From: Sphaerimonospora mesophila NBRC 14179 = JCM 3151
Lineage (GTDB): Bacteria > Actinomycetota > Actinomycetes > Streptosporangiales > Streptosporangiaceae
Assembly: GCA_001552515.1 (NCBI GenBank)
Contig: BCRI01000009.1
Coordinates: 1 to 64,000, forward strand
Direction: 5' to 3'
DNA length: 64,000 nt
Translations under genes and position numbers: made by a program
Notes under the pieces: generated by a model
Database searches by the model: none
Told to the model about the DNA's origin: nothing
The model's input: only the letters and a program-made list of their open reading frames with translations
Shown: positions 44,061-52,917 of the stretch, piece by piece
Layout of the letters: every line of letters starts with the position of its first letter
How positions within the stretch are numbered: position 1 is the stretch's first letter

Positions 44061-47000
44061 ATGTTCACCACTCCAGTCGCTCGGGCGAGGCGCGAATTAC
44101 CCGACGACACGTGTCTTCCTGATTTACTCGACGCCCAGGTCCGGATGCGGCCGGACGACACGGCAATCATTTACGGTAATCACCGGATGACCTACCGCGA
44201 ACTCGCGGAGAGCAGCTCGGAACTCGGCGGATATCTCCGGGAGATCGGCGTCTCGCCCGATGAATGCGTCGGGTTGTTCGTCGAGCCGTCGATCGACCTG
44301 ATGGCCGGCGTGTGGGGAATCCTGTTCGCCGGCGGCGCGTACCTGCCGCTGTCCCCCGAGTACCCCGAAGAGCGGCTCCGCTACATGATCGAGGACGCCG
44401 GCGTCCGCGTGATCGTCACGCAGGAGGCGTTCGCGGCCAGGCTGACCGAGCTGGCGCCCGCCGGGACGAGGATCGTCACCCGGAAGGACGCGGCGCGGTT
44501 CGCCGGTTCGCCCGGCGCCGCCGTCGGCGCCGATTCGCGTCCGGAGGACCTCGCCTACGTCATCTACACCTCCGGCAGCACCGGCAGGCCGAAGGGGGTG
44601 ATGATCGAGCACCGCAGCGTGGTCAGCCAGTTGCGGTGGCTGCGAACCCGCTATGGGATCGACCGCGGGAAGACCGTCCTGCAGAAGACGCCGATGAGTT
44701 TCGACGCGGCGCAGTGGGAGATCCTCGCGCCGGCCTGCGGCGCGACGGTCGTGTCGGGCCCGCCCGGGGTCTACCGGGACCCGGAGCGGCTGATCGACGT
44801 GATCAGGACGCACGACGTCACCACGCTGCAGTGCGTGCCGACGCTGCTGACGGCGCTGCTGGACACCGAGGAACTCGGCAGTTGCACGTCGCTGACCCAG
44901 GTCTTCACCGGTGGCGAGGCCCTGTCCAGGACGCTGGCGACGACGTTCTTCGAGGCTCTGCCCGATTGCGCGCTGGTCAACCTGTACGGACCGACCGAGT
45001 GCACGATCAACTCGTCCGCGTTCACCGTCGACCGGGAGACGGTCGGCGAGGGCCCCAACGCGATCTCGATCGGCGCGCCCGTCGACCACACCGAGTACCA
45101 CATCCTCGACGAGGGCGGGTCGCCCGTGGCCGTCGGCGAGATCGGCGAGCTGTACATCGGCGGCGTCCAGGTCGCCCGCGGCTACCTGCATCGGCCCGAG
45201 CTGACCGCGGAACGTTTCGTGCGCAACCCCTTCGGCGAGGGCAGGCTGTTCAAGACCGGTGACCTCGCCTACTGGAACCCCGACGGCACCGTTCAGTTCG
45301 TCGGCCGCGTGGACAACCAGGTCAAGCTGCGGGGGTTCCGCGTCGAACTGGACGAGATCAGGCTGGCGATCGAGGCCCACGACTGGGTCAAGCACGCGGC
45401 GGCCATCGTGAAGAAGGACCCGCGGACCGGATTCCAGAACCTGATCGCCTGCGTCGAACTGGATCCCAAGGAAGCGATGCTGATGGACCAGGGCAATCAC
45501 GGCGCCCACCATCAGTCCAAGGAGAGCAGGCTCCAGGTCCGGGCGCAACTGTCCAACGCCGGGGTCCGGGACGCCGAGGAGATCAGCGGCAGGCCGGTGA
45601 TCGACCTGCCCGGCAGGGAGCCGGCCGGGAAACAGCGCAGGCTGGCGTTCGCGCGCAAGACCTACCGGTTCTACGAAGGCGGGGAGGTCACGAAGGACGA
45701 CGTCCTGAGGCTGCTGGCCAGGAAGGTCGAGGGCACGCACTCCCGGAGTCTCGACACCCTCGGCCTCGCCGAGTTCGGCGAGATCCTGCGATATTTCGGG
45801 CAGCACCTCAGCGAGGAGCGACTGCTGCCGAAGTACGCCTACGCGTCGCCCGGGGCGTTGTACGCGACCCAGATGTACCTCGAGATCGACCGGGTCGGCG
45901 GCCTGGAACCGGGCTTCTACTACTACCATCCGCTGGACCACCGGCTCGTGCTGATCAGACCGACGGCCGGGCGGTCCGAGGCGCAGGTGCGGCTGCACTT
46001 CATCGGCAAGAAACGGGCGATAGAACCGGTCTACAAGAACAACATCCGCGAGGTCCTCGAGATCGAGACCGGCCACATGGTCGGCCTGTTCGAGGAGGTG
46101 CTGCCCGAATACGGGCTGTACATCACGGATCTGGAGTACGCGCCCGCGACGAAGGACGTCCTGGAATGCGCCGATGAGGACTACTATCTGGGCACGTTCC
46201 AGCTGATCCCGTACACCGCGCCACCGCCGGACGAGCTCGACGTCTACGTCCAGGCGCATCCCGGAAAGGTCGCCGACCTGCCGGCGGGCCAGTACGCCTA
46301 CGAGGACGGGCGGCTGCGGCTGATCTCCGCCGAGCTCATCCTGAAGAAGCAGGTCATCGCGATCAACCAGCAGGTCTACGACCGGGCCGGCATCGGCATC
46401 TCGGTGGTCAGCAGAAACCGCAAGGAGTGGCTGCGCTACGTCGACCTGGGCCGGAAGCTGCAGCACCTGTCGATGAACGACGTCGGCCTCGGGTTCATGT
46501 CGTCCGGATACAGCTCGAAATCCGGCGACGACCTGCCCTCCGCGCGCCGCATCGACGGCATCCTGCGCGACTGCGGCCGGGACCCCGGCTTCTCCTCCTA
46601 CTTCTTCATCGGCGGCCGGGTCAGCGACGACCAGCGGACGAGCGAGGGAATGAAGGAGGACCTGGTCCATCTGAAGGGACCGGCGGAGATCCTCAGAGAG
46701 GATCTGATCAACTTCCTGCCGGACTACATGATCCCGAACAAGGTCGTCGTGCTGGACCGGCTGCCGTTCACCGTCAACGGCAAGATCGATGTCAACGCGC
46801 TGGTCGCGTCGGACAAGACGAACGTGGACACCGCGGACCAGCCGTTCGTCGCACCGCGGACCGACGCCGAGCGCAGGATCGCCGAGCTGTGGAAGAAGGC
46901 GATGAAGCAGGACACGGTCTCGGTGCAGACCGACTTCTTCGCGTCCGGTGGGAACTCGCTCATCGCGGTCGGGCTGATCAACAAGATCAACCGGGAGTTC

Positions 47001-48149
47001 TCCGGCTCGCTGCCTCTGCAGGTGCTGTTCGAGTGCCCCACGATCGAGAAGCTCGCCCGGCGGGTCGAGGGACTCGGCTCCCAGGTCTCCTCACGGCTGG
47101 TGCCGCTGCGGCGGAAGGGAACGGGCAACCCCGTCTACTGCTGGCCCGGTCTCGGCGGATACCCCATGAACCTGCGCCTGCTGGCCGACAGGATGGGGGA
47201 GACGCGGCCCTTCTACGGCGTGCAGGCGTACGGCATCAATCCCGGCGAGGCCCCCTACCCGACCATCGGCGAGATGGCGGCCGAGGACGTCAAGGCGATC
47301 CGCCGGCTGCAACCGACCGGTCCGTACACACTGTGGGGCTACTCGTTCGGCGCGCGCGTCGCGTTCGAGACCGCCTACCGGCTGGAACAGGCCGGCGAGC
47401 GGGTGGATCACCTGTTCCTGATCGCGCCGGGCTCGCCGAAGGTCGACCTGGTGGACGGGCCCGTACGCGAGTACGAGGCCGGCTACGACAACAAGGCGTA
47501 CGTGACGATCCTCTTCTCGGTCTTCGCCGGCACGATCACCGGGCCGCTACTGGAGCGGTGCCTGGCCGAGGCCCGGGACGAGGACACCTTCGCCGCGTTC
47601 ATCCACCGCAACTTCCCCGCGCTGGACATCGACCTGGTGCGCCGGATCATGCGGGTGGTCGGCCAGACCTTCGAGTTCAGCTACACGTTCCGGGAGCTGG
47701 CCCAGCGTCGGATCCAGGCGCCGATCACCATCTTCAAGGCCAGCGGCGACGACTATTCCTTCCTGGAGAACAGCCGGGGGTATTCGACCACGGTCCCGGT
47801 CGTCATCGACCTGGAGGCCGATCACTACGCCCTGCTCAAGGAGCCGGGGATCGACGAGCTGGTCGGCGCCATCCGAAACCGTCTCGGCACCCGCAGTAAG
47901 GAGATCACCATGCCGCACGTCAGCATCAAGCACTTCCCGGTGTCCCTCAGCGACCAGCAGCACTCCGAACTCGTCGCGGCCGTGACCAAGGCGATGACGA
48001 GCGCCTTCGGCTGTGACGAGGGCTCGGTGTCGATCATCTTGGAACCGGTCGAGAAGGAGCTGTGGAACGAGAAGGTCTACATTCCGGAGATCGCCAATCA
48101 GAAGCACAGGCTGGGCAAGGTGCCGACCTACGGGACAGAGACGAACTGA
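44061..48149 (+). CDS. indC: indigoidine-synthetase-type NRPS (A-Ox-T-TE) with C-terminal tautomerase
   Basis: 1,362 residues. Adenylation core at about 20-430 (YTSGSTGRPKGVM; GRVDNQVKLRGFRVELDEI). The ten specificity positions, aligned by eye, read DAWQFGLINK, close to a known glutamine code. An FMN oxidase domain is inserted at about 500-850 (ARKTYRFYEGGEVT, NNIREVLEIETGH). A10 is FTVNGKIDV near 902, the carrier serine is in FFASGGNSL near 965, and the thioesterase serine is in GYSFGAR near 1093. Up to residue 1283 it matches BpsA/IndC domain for domain and in length. The last 79 residues are a PptA-like tautomerase. It should oxidise and cyclise L-Gln to 5-amino-3H-pyrrole-2,6-dione, which either dimerises to blue indigoidine or feeds C-nucleoside formation. 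ATG 44061 follows AGGGGAGGA. Confidence 0.95.
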   Translation: MFTTPVARARRELPDDTCLPDLLDAQVRMRPDDTAIIYGNHRMTYRELAESSSELGGYLREIGVSPDECVGLFVEPSIDLMAGVWGILFAGGAYLPLSPEYPEERLRYMIEDAGVRVIVTQEAFAARLTELAPAGTRIVTRKDAARFAGSPGAAVGADSRPEDLAYVIYTSGSTGRPKGVMIEHRSVVSQLRWLRTRYGIDRGKTVLQKTPMSFDAAQWEILAPACGATVVSGPPGVYRDPERLIDVIRTHDVTTLQCVPTLLTALLDTEELGSCTSLTQVFTGGEALSRTLATTFFEALPDCALVNLYGPTECTINSSAFTVDRETVGEGPNAISIGAPVDHTEYHILDEGGSPVAVGEIGELYIGGVQVARGYLHRPELTAERFVRNPFGEGRLFKTGDLAYWNPDGTVQFVGRVDNQVKLRGFRVELDEIRLAIEAHDWVKHAAAIVKKDPRTGFQNLIACVELDPKEAMLMDQGNHGAHHQSKESRLQVRAQLSNAGVRDAEEISGRPVIDLPGREPAGKQRRLAFARKTYRFYEGGEVTKDDVLRLLARKVEGTHSRSLDTLGLAEFGEILRYFGQHLSEERLLPKYAYASPGALYATQMYLEIDRVGGLEPGFYYYHPLDHRLVLIRPTAGRSEAQVRLHFIGKKRAIEPVYKNNIREVLEIETGHMVGLFEEVLPEYGLYITDLEYAPATKDVLECADEDYYLGTFQLIPYTAPPPDELDVYVQAHPGKVADLPAGQYAYEDGRLRLISAELILKKQVIAINQQVYDRAGIGISVVSRNRKEWLRYVDLGRKLQHLSMNDVGLGFMSSGYSSKSGDDLPSARRIDGILRDCGRDPGFSSYFFIGGRVSDDQRTSEGMKEDLVHLKGPAEILREDLINFLPDYMIPNKVVVLDRLPFTVNGKIDVNALVASDKTNVDTADQPFVAPRTDAERRIAELWKKAMKQDTVSVQTDFFASGGNSLIAVGLINKINREFSGSLPLQVLFECPTIEKLARRVEGLGSQVSSRLVPLRRKGTGNPVYCWPGLGGYPMNLRLLADRMGETRPFYGVQAYGINPGEAPYPTIGEMAAEDVKAIRRLQPTGPYTLWGYSFGARVAFETAYRLEQAGERVDHLFLIAPGSPKVDLVDGPVREYEAGYDNKAYVTILFSVFAGTITGPLLERCLAEARDEDTFAAFIHRNFPALDIDLVRRIMRVVGQTFEFSYTFRELAQRRIQAPITIFKASGDDYSFLENSRGYSTTVPVVIDLEADHYALLKEPGIDELVGAIRNRLGTRSKEITMPHVSIKHFPVSLSDQQHSELVAAVTKAMTSAFGCDEGSVSIILEPVEKELWNEKVYIPEIANQKHRLGKVPTYGTETN
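47910..48149 (+). CDS. nested start: stand-alone PptA-like tautomerase from within the NRPS gene
   Basis: Inside the NRPS frame, AAGGAG (47898-47903) lies six bases before an in-frame ATG at 47910 whose product begins MPHVSIKHFPVSLSDQQHSE and is 79 residues long. 4-Oxalocrotonate-tautomerase-family enzymes use an N-terminal proline (Pro1 after Met removal) as catalytic base. In the fusion this Pro is internal and could not act that way; from the nested start it would be free. The match to E. coli PptA (MPHIDIKCFP) is clear at both ends (KxxxYGT versus KKPGYSM). Whether the fused, the free, or both forms are made is open. Confidence 0.65.
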   Translation: MPHVSIKHFPVSLSDQQHSELVAAVTKAMTSAFGCDEGSVSIILEPVEKELWNEKVYIPEIANQKHRLGKVPTYGTETN

Positions 48150-48158
48150 GGGGCGACG

Positions 48159-49106
48159 ATGACCCGAGAACAGCATGGCGGCGTTCCGCTGGTGTTCAGC
48201 GAGGAGGTCGCGGACGCCCTCAGTGAGGGCCGGCCCGTGGTGGCGCTGGAGTCGAACGTCATCACACACGGCCTGCCCTATCCGGACAACGCCGCGACCG
48301 CGCGGAAGGTCGAGGAGGCGGTCCGCTCCGGCGGCGCGGTCCCGGCCACGATCTGCCTGGAGGGCGGCCGGATCAAGGTCGGGATGACCGACGAGGACAT
48401 CGAGCGGTTCGCCTCGGCGTCCGACATCCCCAAAGTCAGCAGCCGGGACATACCGGTGATCCTGGCTCAGGGCGGGCTCGGCGCGATGACGGTGGCCAGC
48501 TCCGTGGTGGCGGCCGAGCTGGCCGGCATCCCGTTCTTCACCTCGGCGGGCATCGGCGGCGTGCACCGGGGCGCGGAGAAGACGATGGACATCTCCTCCG
48601 ACCTGATCCAGTTCACCCGGTCGAAGGTGGCGGTCGTCTGCGCCGGGGCCAAGAGCATCCTCGACCTCCGGCTGACCATGGAGTATCTGGAGACCCACTG
48701 CGTCCCGGTGGTGTCCTACCGGTCGGACGACTTTCCCGCGTTCTACTGCGTCTCCAGCGGCATCCGCAGCCCGCAGCGGCTGGACGACGAGCGGGTGATC
48801 GCCCGGGCGCTGGAGAACCACTGGGCGCTGGGCAACCGGAGCTCGTTCCTGATCACCACGCCGGTGCGGGAGGAGGACGCGATCGACGGCTCCGAGGTGG
48901 CCGCGGTCATCTCCGACGCGCTGGCCGCGGCCGAGCGGGACGGCATCCGCGGCAACGCGATCACCAAGTATCTGATGCGCGCGGTCGACGCGGCCACCGA
49001 GGGCCGGTCCTCCAGAGCGAACATGTCCGTGCTCATCAGCACGGCCGAGGTCGGCGGCCGGCTCGCCGCCGCGCACGCCCGATACCTCCGGGAGACACGC
49101 TCGTGA
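48159..49106 (+). CDS. psuG: PsuG-type C-glycosidase (pseudouridine-5'-phosphate glycosidase family), C-nucleoside synthase candidate
   Basis: 315 residues. PsuG reversibly joins uracil and ribose 5-phosphate by a C-C bond. Catalytic Glu31 ([16 protein letters not shown]) and the Schiff-base Lys165 ([10 protein letters not shown]) are present, with Lys92 (PKVSSRD), [14 protein letters not shown] and MDISSDL. Two substitutions stand out: ALESN for the usual ALEST, and GNAITKYLM for the usual GN..TPFLL near the end, both in substrate-contact regions. Related proteins (IndA, MinB) sit in indigoidine and minimycin clusters. Here it probably couples the NRPS product to ribose 5-phosphate. Starts 9 bp after the NRPS stop; its own stop overlaps the next gene. 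Confidence 0.92.
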   Translation: MTREQHGGVPLVFSEEVADALSEGRPVVALESNVITHGLPYPDNAATARKVEEAVRSGGAVPATICLEGGRIKVGMTDEDIERFASASDIPKVSSRDIPVILAQGGLGAMTVASSVVAAELAGIPFFTSAGIGGVHRGAEKTMDISSDLIQFTRSKVAVVCAGAKSILDLRLTMEYLETHCVPVVSYRSDDFPAFYCVSSGIRSPQRLDDERVIARALENHWALGNRSSFLITTPVREEDAIDGSEVAAVISDALAAAERDGIRGNAITKYLMRAVDAATEGRSSRANMSVLISTAEVGGRLAAAHARYLRETRS

Positions 49107-50071
49107 GCCCGACGTCGGCGAACATGATGCTGTTCGCCGGGCGCAGCCATCCCGAGCTGGCCGAGGAGGTGGCCAAGCGGCTGGACGTGCCGCTCACGCC
49201 ACAGTCGTCGTACGACTTCGCCAACGGCGAGATCTTCGTACGGTTCGAGGAGTCGGTGCGCGGCTGCGACGCGTTCGTCGTCCAGAGCCACTGCGCGCCG
49301 GTCAACAAGTGGCTGATGGAACAGCTGCTCATGGTGGACGCGCTCAAGCGCGCCAGCGCCAAGCAGATCACCGCGGTCATGCCGTTCTACGGCTACGCGC
49401 GGCAGGACAAGAAACACCGGGGCCGCGAGCCGGTGTCGGCCAGGCTGATCGCGGACATGTTCGCCACGGCGGGCGCCGACCGGATCATGACCGTGGACCT
49501 GCACACCGCGCAGATCCAGGGCTTCTTCGACGGTCCGGTGGACCACCTTTTCGCGCAGAACCTGCTGGCCGGGTACGTACGGGACAAGTACGGCGGCGCG
49601 GCCATCACGGTCGTGTCACCGGACGCCGGACGCACCAAGCTGGCCGAAAAGTGGGCCGACCGGCTCGGCGGCTGCCCTCTCGCGTTCGTCCACAAGACCC
49701 GTGATCCGATGCGGCCCAACGAAGTCGTCGCCAACCGGGTCGTCGGCGATGTGAAGGGCCGGATCTGCGTGACGATCGACGACATGGTCGACACCGGCGG
49801 CACGATCGCCGAGGCGGTACGGCAACTGCTGCGGGAGGGCGCGGCAGAGGTGATCGTCGCGGCCACCCACGGCGTGCTGTCCGGCCCGGCGAGCCGGCGG
49901 CTGGCCACCTGCGGCGCCCGCGAAGTGATCTTCACGAACACCCTGCCGATCCCCGACGAGCGGCGCTTCCCGCAGCTGACCGTCCTGTCCATCGCGCCGT
50001 TGCTGGCCAGAGCCATCAGGGAGGTCTTCCAGAACGGCTCGGTCACGAGCCTCTTCGACGACCACGCCTGA
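49103..50071 (+). CDS. prs: ribose-phosphate pyrophosphokinase (PRPP synthetase)
   Basis: 322 residues. It makes PRPP from ribose 5-phosphate and ATP. Motifs are [16 protein letters not shown], the flexible loop region [20 protein letters not shown], the cation-binding [11 protein letters not shown] and the PRPP/ribose loop [16 protein letters not shown] 49103 overlaps the psuG stop as GTGA. A second PRPP synthetase inside a biosynthetic operon suggests high PRPP demand, which the UPRT (and possibly the TrpF-like step) would use. The housekeeping copy is presumably elsewhere. Confidence 0.95.
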   Translation: MSPTSANMMLFAGRSHPELAEEVAKRLDVPLTPQSSYDFANGEIFVRFEESVRGCDAFVVQSHCAPVNKWLMEQLLMVDALKRASAKQITAVMPFYGYARQDKKHRGREPVSARLIADMFATAGADRIMTVDLHTAQIQGFFDGPVDHLFAQNLLAGYVRDKYGGAAITVVSPDAGRTKLAEKWADRLGGCPLAFVHKTRDPMRPNEVVANRVVGDVKGRICVTIDDMVDTGGTIAEAVRQLLREGAAEVIVAATHGVLSGPASRRLATCGAREVIFTNTLPIPDERRFPQLTVLSIAPLLARAIREVFQNGSVTSLFDDHA

Positions 50072-50106
50072 TCCGGCGCGATCATCGGCCGGTCACGCCT
50101 CCCCGA

Positions 50107-50142
50107 GGGCCGAAGGTCCCATGGCGCCGGGACGTCAGGGCC
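50107..50142 (+). promoter_or_regulatory. paired candidate DevR boxes upstream of the DoxX-like gene
   Basis: GGGCCGAAGGTCCC (50107-50120; the reverse strand reads GGGAC-CTTC-GGCCC, an exact GGGAC-N4-GNCCC) and GGGACGTCAGGGCC (50129-50142, one mismatch) start 22 bp apart. The first is identical to the box before the P-type ATPase gene (53598). Confidence 0.6.
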
Positions 50143-50241
50143 GAGGGCCCGTGCCGTACGGCTCTGCGATCCCGAAGCCGGACGCGATGTGATTGAGACG
50201 CGAAAGCAAAGGGGCCGCAAACCGAAGGGAAGGTGCCGGTC

Positions 50242-50820
50242 ATGGCCACCATCGAAGGACGTCACCAGCGCAATCACCTCATCGAGGTCGACCGGGGCGA
50301 CGTGGCCGGGCGGACCGCCCCGCGGACCGGAGGCGCCCGGCCCGCCGCCTATGCCTGGGCGCTCGCCCGGATCGCCCTCGGCTGGGTGTTCCTGTGGGCC
50401 TTCCTCGACAAGACCTTCGGCTGGGGGTTCGCCACTCCCGCCGACAGGGCCTGGGTTCAGGGTGGCAGCCCGACCACCGGTTTCCTGAAGGGCACGGCCG
50501 ACAACGCGCTCGGCGGGTTCTTCGGCGGGCTGGCCGGTCAGGGCTGGGTCGATCTGCTGTTCATGCTCGGGCTGCTGGGCGTCGGCGGGGCGCTCATCGT
50601 GGGTGCGGGGATGCGGATCGCGGCGGTCGCCGGCGGTCTGATGATGGTCCTGATGTGGGCCGCGGCGCTGCCCCTGGTCACCAACCCCTTCATGGACGAG
50701 CACATCGTCTACGCGATCGTGCTGGCCGGTCTGGCCATGGCGAACGCCGGCGACACCCTGGGCATCGGCGCCCGGTGGGGCCGGACCGCCCTGGTCAAGC
50801 GGCTCCCGATCCTCAAGTAG
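50242..50820 (+). CDS. DoxX-like integral membrane protein
   Basis: 192 residues with four predicted membrane segments (ALARIALGWVFLWAFLDKTFG, DLLFMLGLLGVGGALIVGAG, AAVAGGLMMVLMWAAALP, VYAIVLAGLAMANAGDTLG). The GWVFLWAFLDKTFG start and glycine-rich helices suit the DoxX family of respiratory-chain-associated proteins. ATG 50242 is preceded by AAGGGAAGG; GTG 50233 is an alternative. Behind two candidate DevR boxes and upstream of devS, it probably belongs to the hypoxia response. The 14-bp hairpin at 50834 separates it from devS. Confidence 0.8.
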   Translation: MATIEGRHQRNHLIEVDRGDVAGRTAPRTGGARPAAYAWALARIALGWVFLWAFLDKTFGWGFATPADRAWVQGGSPTTGFLKGTADNALGGFFGGLAGQGWVDLLFMLGLLGVGGALIVGAGMRIAAVAGGLMMVLMWAAALPLVTNPFMDEHIVYAIVLAGLAMANAGDTLGIGARWGRTALVKRLPILK

Positions 50821-50833
50821 ACACCGTCGGCAC

Positions 50834-50873
50834 CGAAGCGCCCGCCCTCCACCTCCGGGGGGCGGGTGCTTCG
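50834..50873 (+). terminator. strong hairpin between the DoxX-like gene and devS
   Basis: A 14-bp stem with one G-U pair (50834-50847 with 50860-50873) and a 12-base loop, 13 bp after the stop codon. No T-run. It should end or reduce transcription into devS. Confidence 0.75.
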
Positions 50874-50911
50874 CTGTGGAGACCGAGGGGGGCGAATGGG
50901 AAACTTCTTGC

Positions 50912-52618
50912 ATGAAGCAAGACGAGCCTCGTTCGCTGCTCCCGCACATGCGACTGGACGATCTGCTCTCCGAGCTGCAGGGCCGGCTGGAGGCGGTGCT
51001 GGCCACCCGTGACCGGGTGCACGCCCTGCTGGACGCCGTCGTCTCGGTGGGCAGCGACCTGGCCCTGGAGACCGTGCTCCGCAGGATCGTCGAGACCGCC
51101 ACCACCCTCGTCGACGCCTGCTACGGCGCGATGGGCGTGATAGGCGAAGAGAACACGCTTGTCCAGTTCGTCCCGGTGGGGCTGACGGAGGAGGAGATCG
51201 CCCGGATCGAGCACTGGCCGCACGGCCTGGGCCTGCTCGGGCTGCTCATCAAGGACCCGCAGATCCTGCGGCTCGCGCACATCACCGACCACCCGGAGTC
51301 GTACGGCTTCCCGCCCGGCCATCCGGAGATGGGCAGCTTCCTCGGCGTGCCGATCCGGGTGCGCGACGAGGTGTTCGGCAACCTCTATCTCACCGAGAAG
51401 CGCGGGGGAGGAGAGTTCGACGAGGACGACGAGGCCGTCGTCGTCGCCCTGGCCACCGCCGCCGGCGTCGCCATCGAGAACGCCCGCCTGTACGAGGACA
51501 CCCGGCGCCGGGAGACCTGGCTCAAGGCGTCGTCGGAGGTCACCACCCGTCTGCTGTCCGGCGCGGAGCCCGACGAGGTGCTCGCGCTGATGGCGCGGCG
51601 GACCCGCGAGATGTCCGAGGCGGATGTCGTGGCGGTCCTGCTGCCCGGCGATGACGGCGACACCCTCCTGGGCGCGGTCGCGGAAGGCGAGGGGACTCCC
51701 GCCGGAGCCGGGATCACCGGCCGGGAGGTGGCGATCTCCGGCACCCTCGCGGGGCGGGCCTTCCTGAGCGGGGAGCCGCTCATGAGCAACGACTCGGACG
51801 ACGACATCGACACCGACATCGAAGACGAGCTTTCGATGGGGCCGGTCGCCGTGGTGCCGATCGGCAGGGCGGGGGCGGTGCGCGGCGTGCTGTGGCTCGG
51901 CAAGCGCCACGGACGCATGCCGTTCAGCCACCTGGAGCTGGAGATGTTCCACGCCTTCGCCGGACAGGCCGCCGTCGCGCTGGAGCTCGCCGAGACCAGG
52001 AAGAACGCCGAGCGGCTGGGGCTGCTCGAAGACCGCGACCGCATCGCCAAGGACCTGCACGACGTGGTCATCCAGCGGCTGTTCGCCGTCGCCATGACGC
52101 TGATGGGCGCGGTCCGCATGGTCGAACGGCCGGAGGCCTCGTCGAGGGTGCAGAGCGCCATCGACGAGCTGGACACCACGATCCGGCAGATCCGGTCGAC
52201 CATCTTCGCTCTGCAGACCCCCAGGGAGGAGAGCGCGCCGAGCCTGCGGGCCCAGGTGGTCGACCTCGTGGAGGGCGCGCGCGGCCACCTCGGCTTCATG
52301 CCCGGCCTGAGCATGGAGGGCAGGCTGGACACCGAGGTGTCCCCGGCCGTCGCCGAGCATCTGCTGGCCGTCCTGCGCGAGGCGCTGTCCAACCTCGTGC
52401 GCCATGCCAAGGCGTCACGCGCGGACGTGACCGTACGCAACGAGGACCGGCTGCTCACCCTGATCGTGACGGACAACGGGGTCGGGGTGCCCGCGGCCGG
52501 ACGGCGCAGCGGGCTGCGCAACCTCGAGGACCGCGCACACCGGCTCGGCGGTTCCTTCGAGCTCACCGCCCCCGAAGGCGGAGGAACCCGCCTCCAATGG
52601 AGCGTCCCCCTCAGCTAA
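50912..52618 (+). CDS. devS: DevS/DosS-type GAF sensor histidine kinase
   Basis: 568 residues, alignable end to end with mycobacterial DevS. GAF-A is at about 45-200 (LVDACYGAMGVIG, IEHWPHGLGLLGLLIKDPQ, GHPEMGSFLGVPIRVRDEVF). His137 in GFPPGHPEM lies where the conserved heme-region His of DosS/DosT is found, so an O2/NO/CO-binding heme is likely. GAF-B is at about 220-370. The HisKA_3 box DRIAKDLHDVVIQRLF has phospho-acceptor His383, and the ATPase domain has VTDNGVGVP and SGLRNLEDRAHRLGG. It should phosphorylate the DevR encoded on the opposite strand. ATG 50912 was chosen to match the family start; the ribosome site is weak. Confidence 0.94.
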   Translation: MKQDEPRSLLPHMRLDDLLSELQGRLEAVLATRDRVHALLDAVVSVGSDLALETVLRRIVETATTLVDACYGAMGVIGEENTLVQFVPVGLTEEEIARIEHWPHGLGLLGLLIKDPQILRLAHITDHPESYGFPPGHPEMGSFLGVPIRVRDEVFGNLYLTEKRGGGEFDEDDEAVVVALATAAGVAIENARLYEDTRRRETWLKASSEVTTRLLSGAEPDEVLALMARRTREMSEADVVAVLLPGDDGDTLLGAVAEGEGTPAGAGITGREVAISGTLAGRAFLSGEPLMSNDSDDDIDTDIEDELSMGPVAVVPIGRAGAVRGVLWLGKRHGRMPFSHLELEMFHAFAGQAAVALELAETRKNAERLGLLEDRDRIAKDLHDVVIQRLFAVAMTLMGAVRMVERPEASSRVQSAIDELDTTIRQIRSTIFALQTPREESAPSLRAQVVDLVEGARGHLGFMPGLSMEGRLDTEVSPAVAEHLLAVLREALSNLVRHAKASRADVTVRNEDRLLTLIVTDNGVGVPAAGRRSGLRNLEDRAHRLGGSFELTAPEGGGTRLQWSVPLS

Positions 52619-52656
52619 CCCCTGGAGCGTCCCCCTCAGCTAACCCCCCACCCTCC

Positions 52657-52898
52657 GTGATCTTGTAATTTCTCGCACATCACCCTTCTGAGCTGCACGA
52701 ACCGGCTAGACGATCTTGCAGTTTCTCGCAGGCGAGCCGTCTGGCCTGCGTCCATATAGTTCGTGATCTTGCGGTTGCGAGTGCAAGATCACGAATGCTG
52801 TTTTCGCTGCTCAGCGGGTAGAGCTGCAAGAAAATGCAAGATCACGGAACGAGAAGTGCCTGCTCACGGCACCCGCATGCGAGTATTCGCAAGATCAC
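52657..52898. repeat. 242-bp three-tier palindromic element, copy 2
   Basis: Same design as 6717-6960: plus-strand motifs at 52657-52677, 52709-52730 and 52760-52772, mirrored at 52783-52795, 52825-52845 and 52878-52898, all centred near 52777.5. The inner pair is a perfect 13-bp stem (TTCGTGATCTTGC and its complement) with a 10-base loop. A spacer (GCCGTGAGCAGGCAC) is shared with copy 1, so the elements are homologous over their whole length. It fills the gap between the ends of devS and devR, 20 bp from the devR stop. Confidence 0.85.
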
Positions 52899-52917
52899 GG
52901 CCAGGGGGCGGGGGGCG

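Noticed and set aside
44124-46670. 848-codon minus-strand open frame inside the NRPS gene
   Set aside because: Shadow frame; the plus strand has complete adenylation and oxidase motifs.
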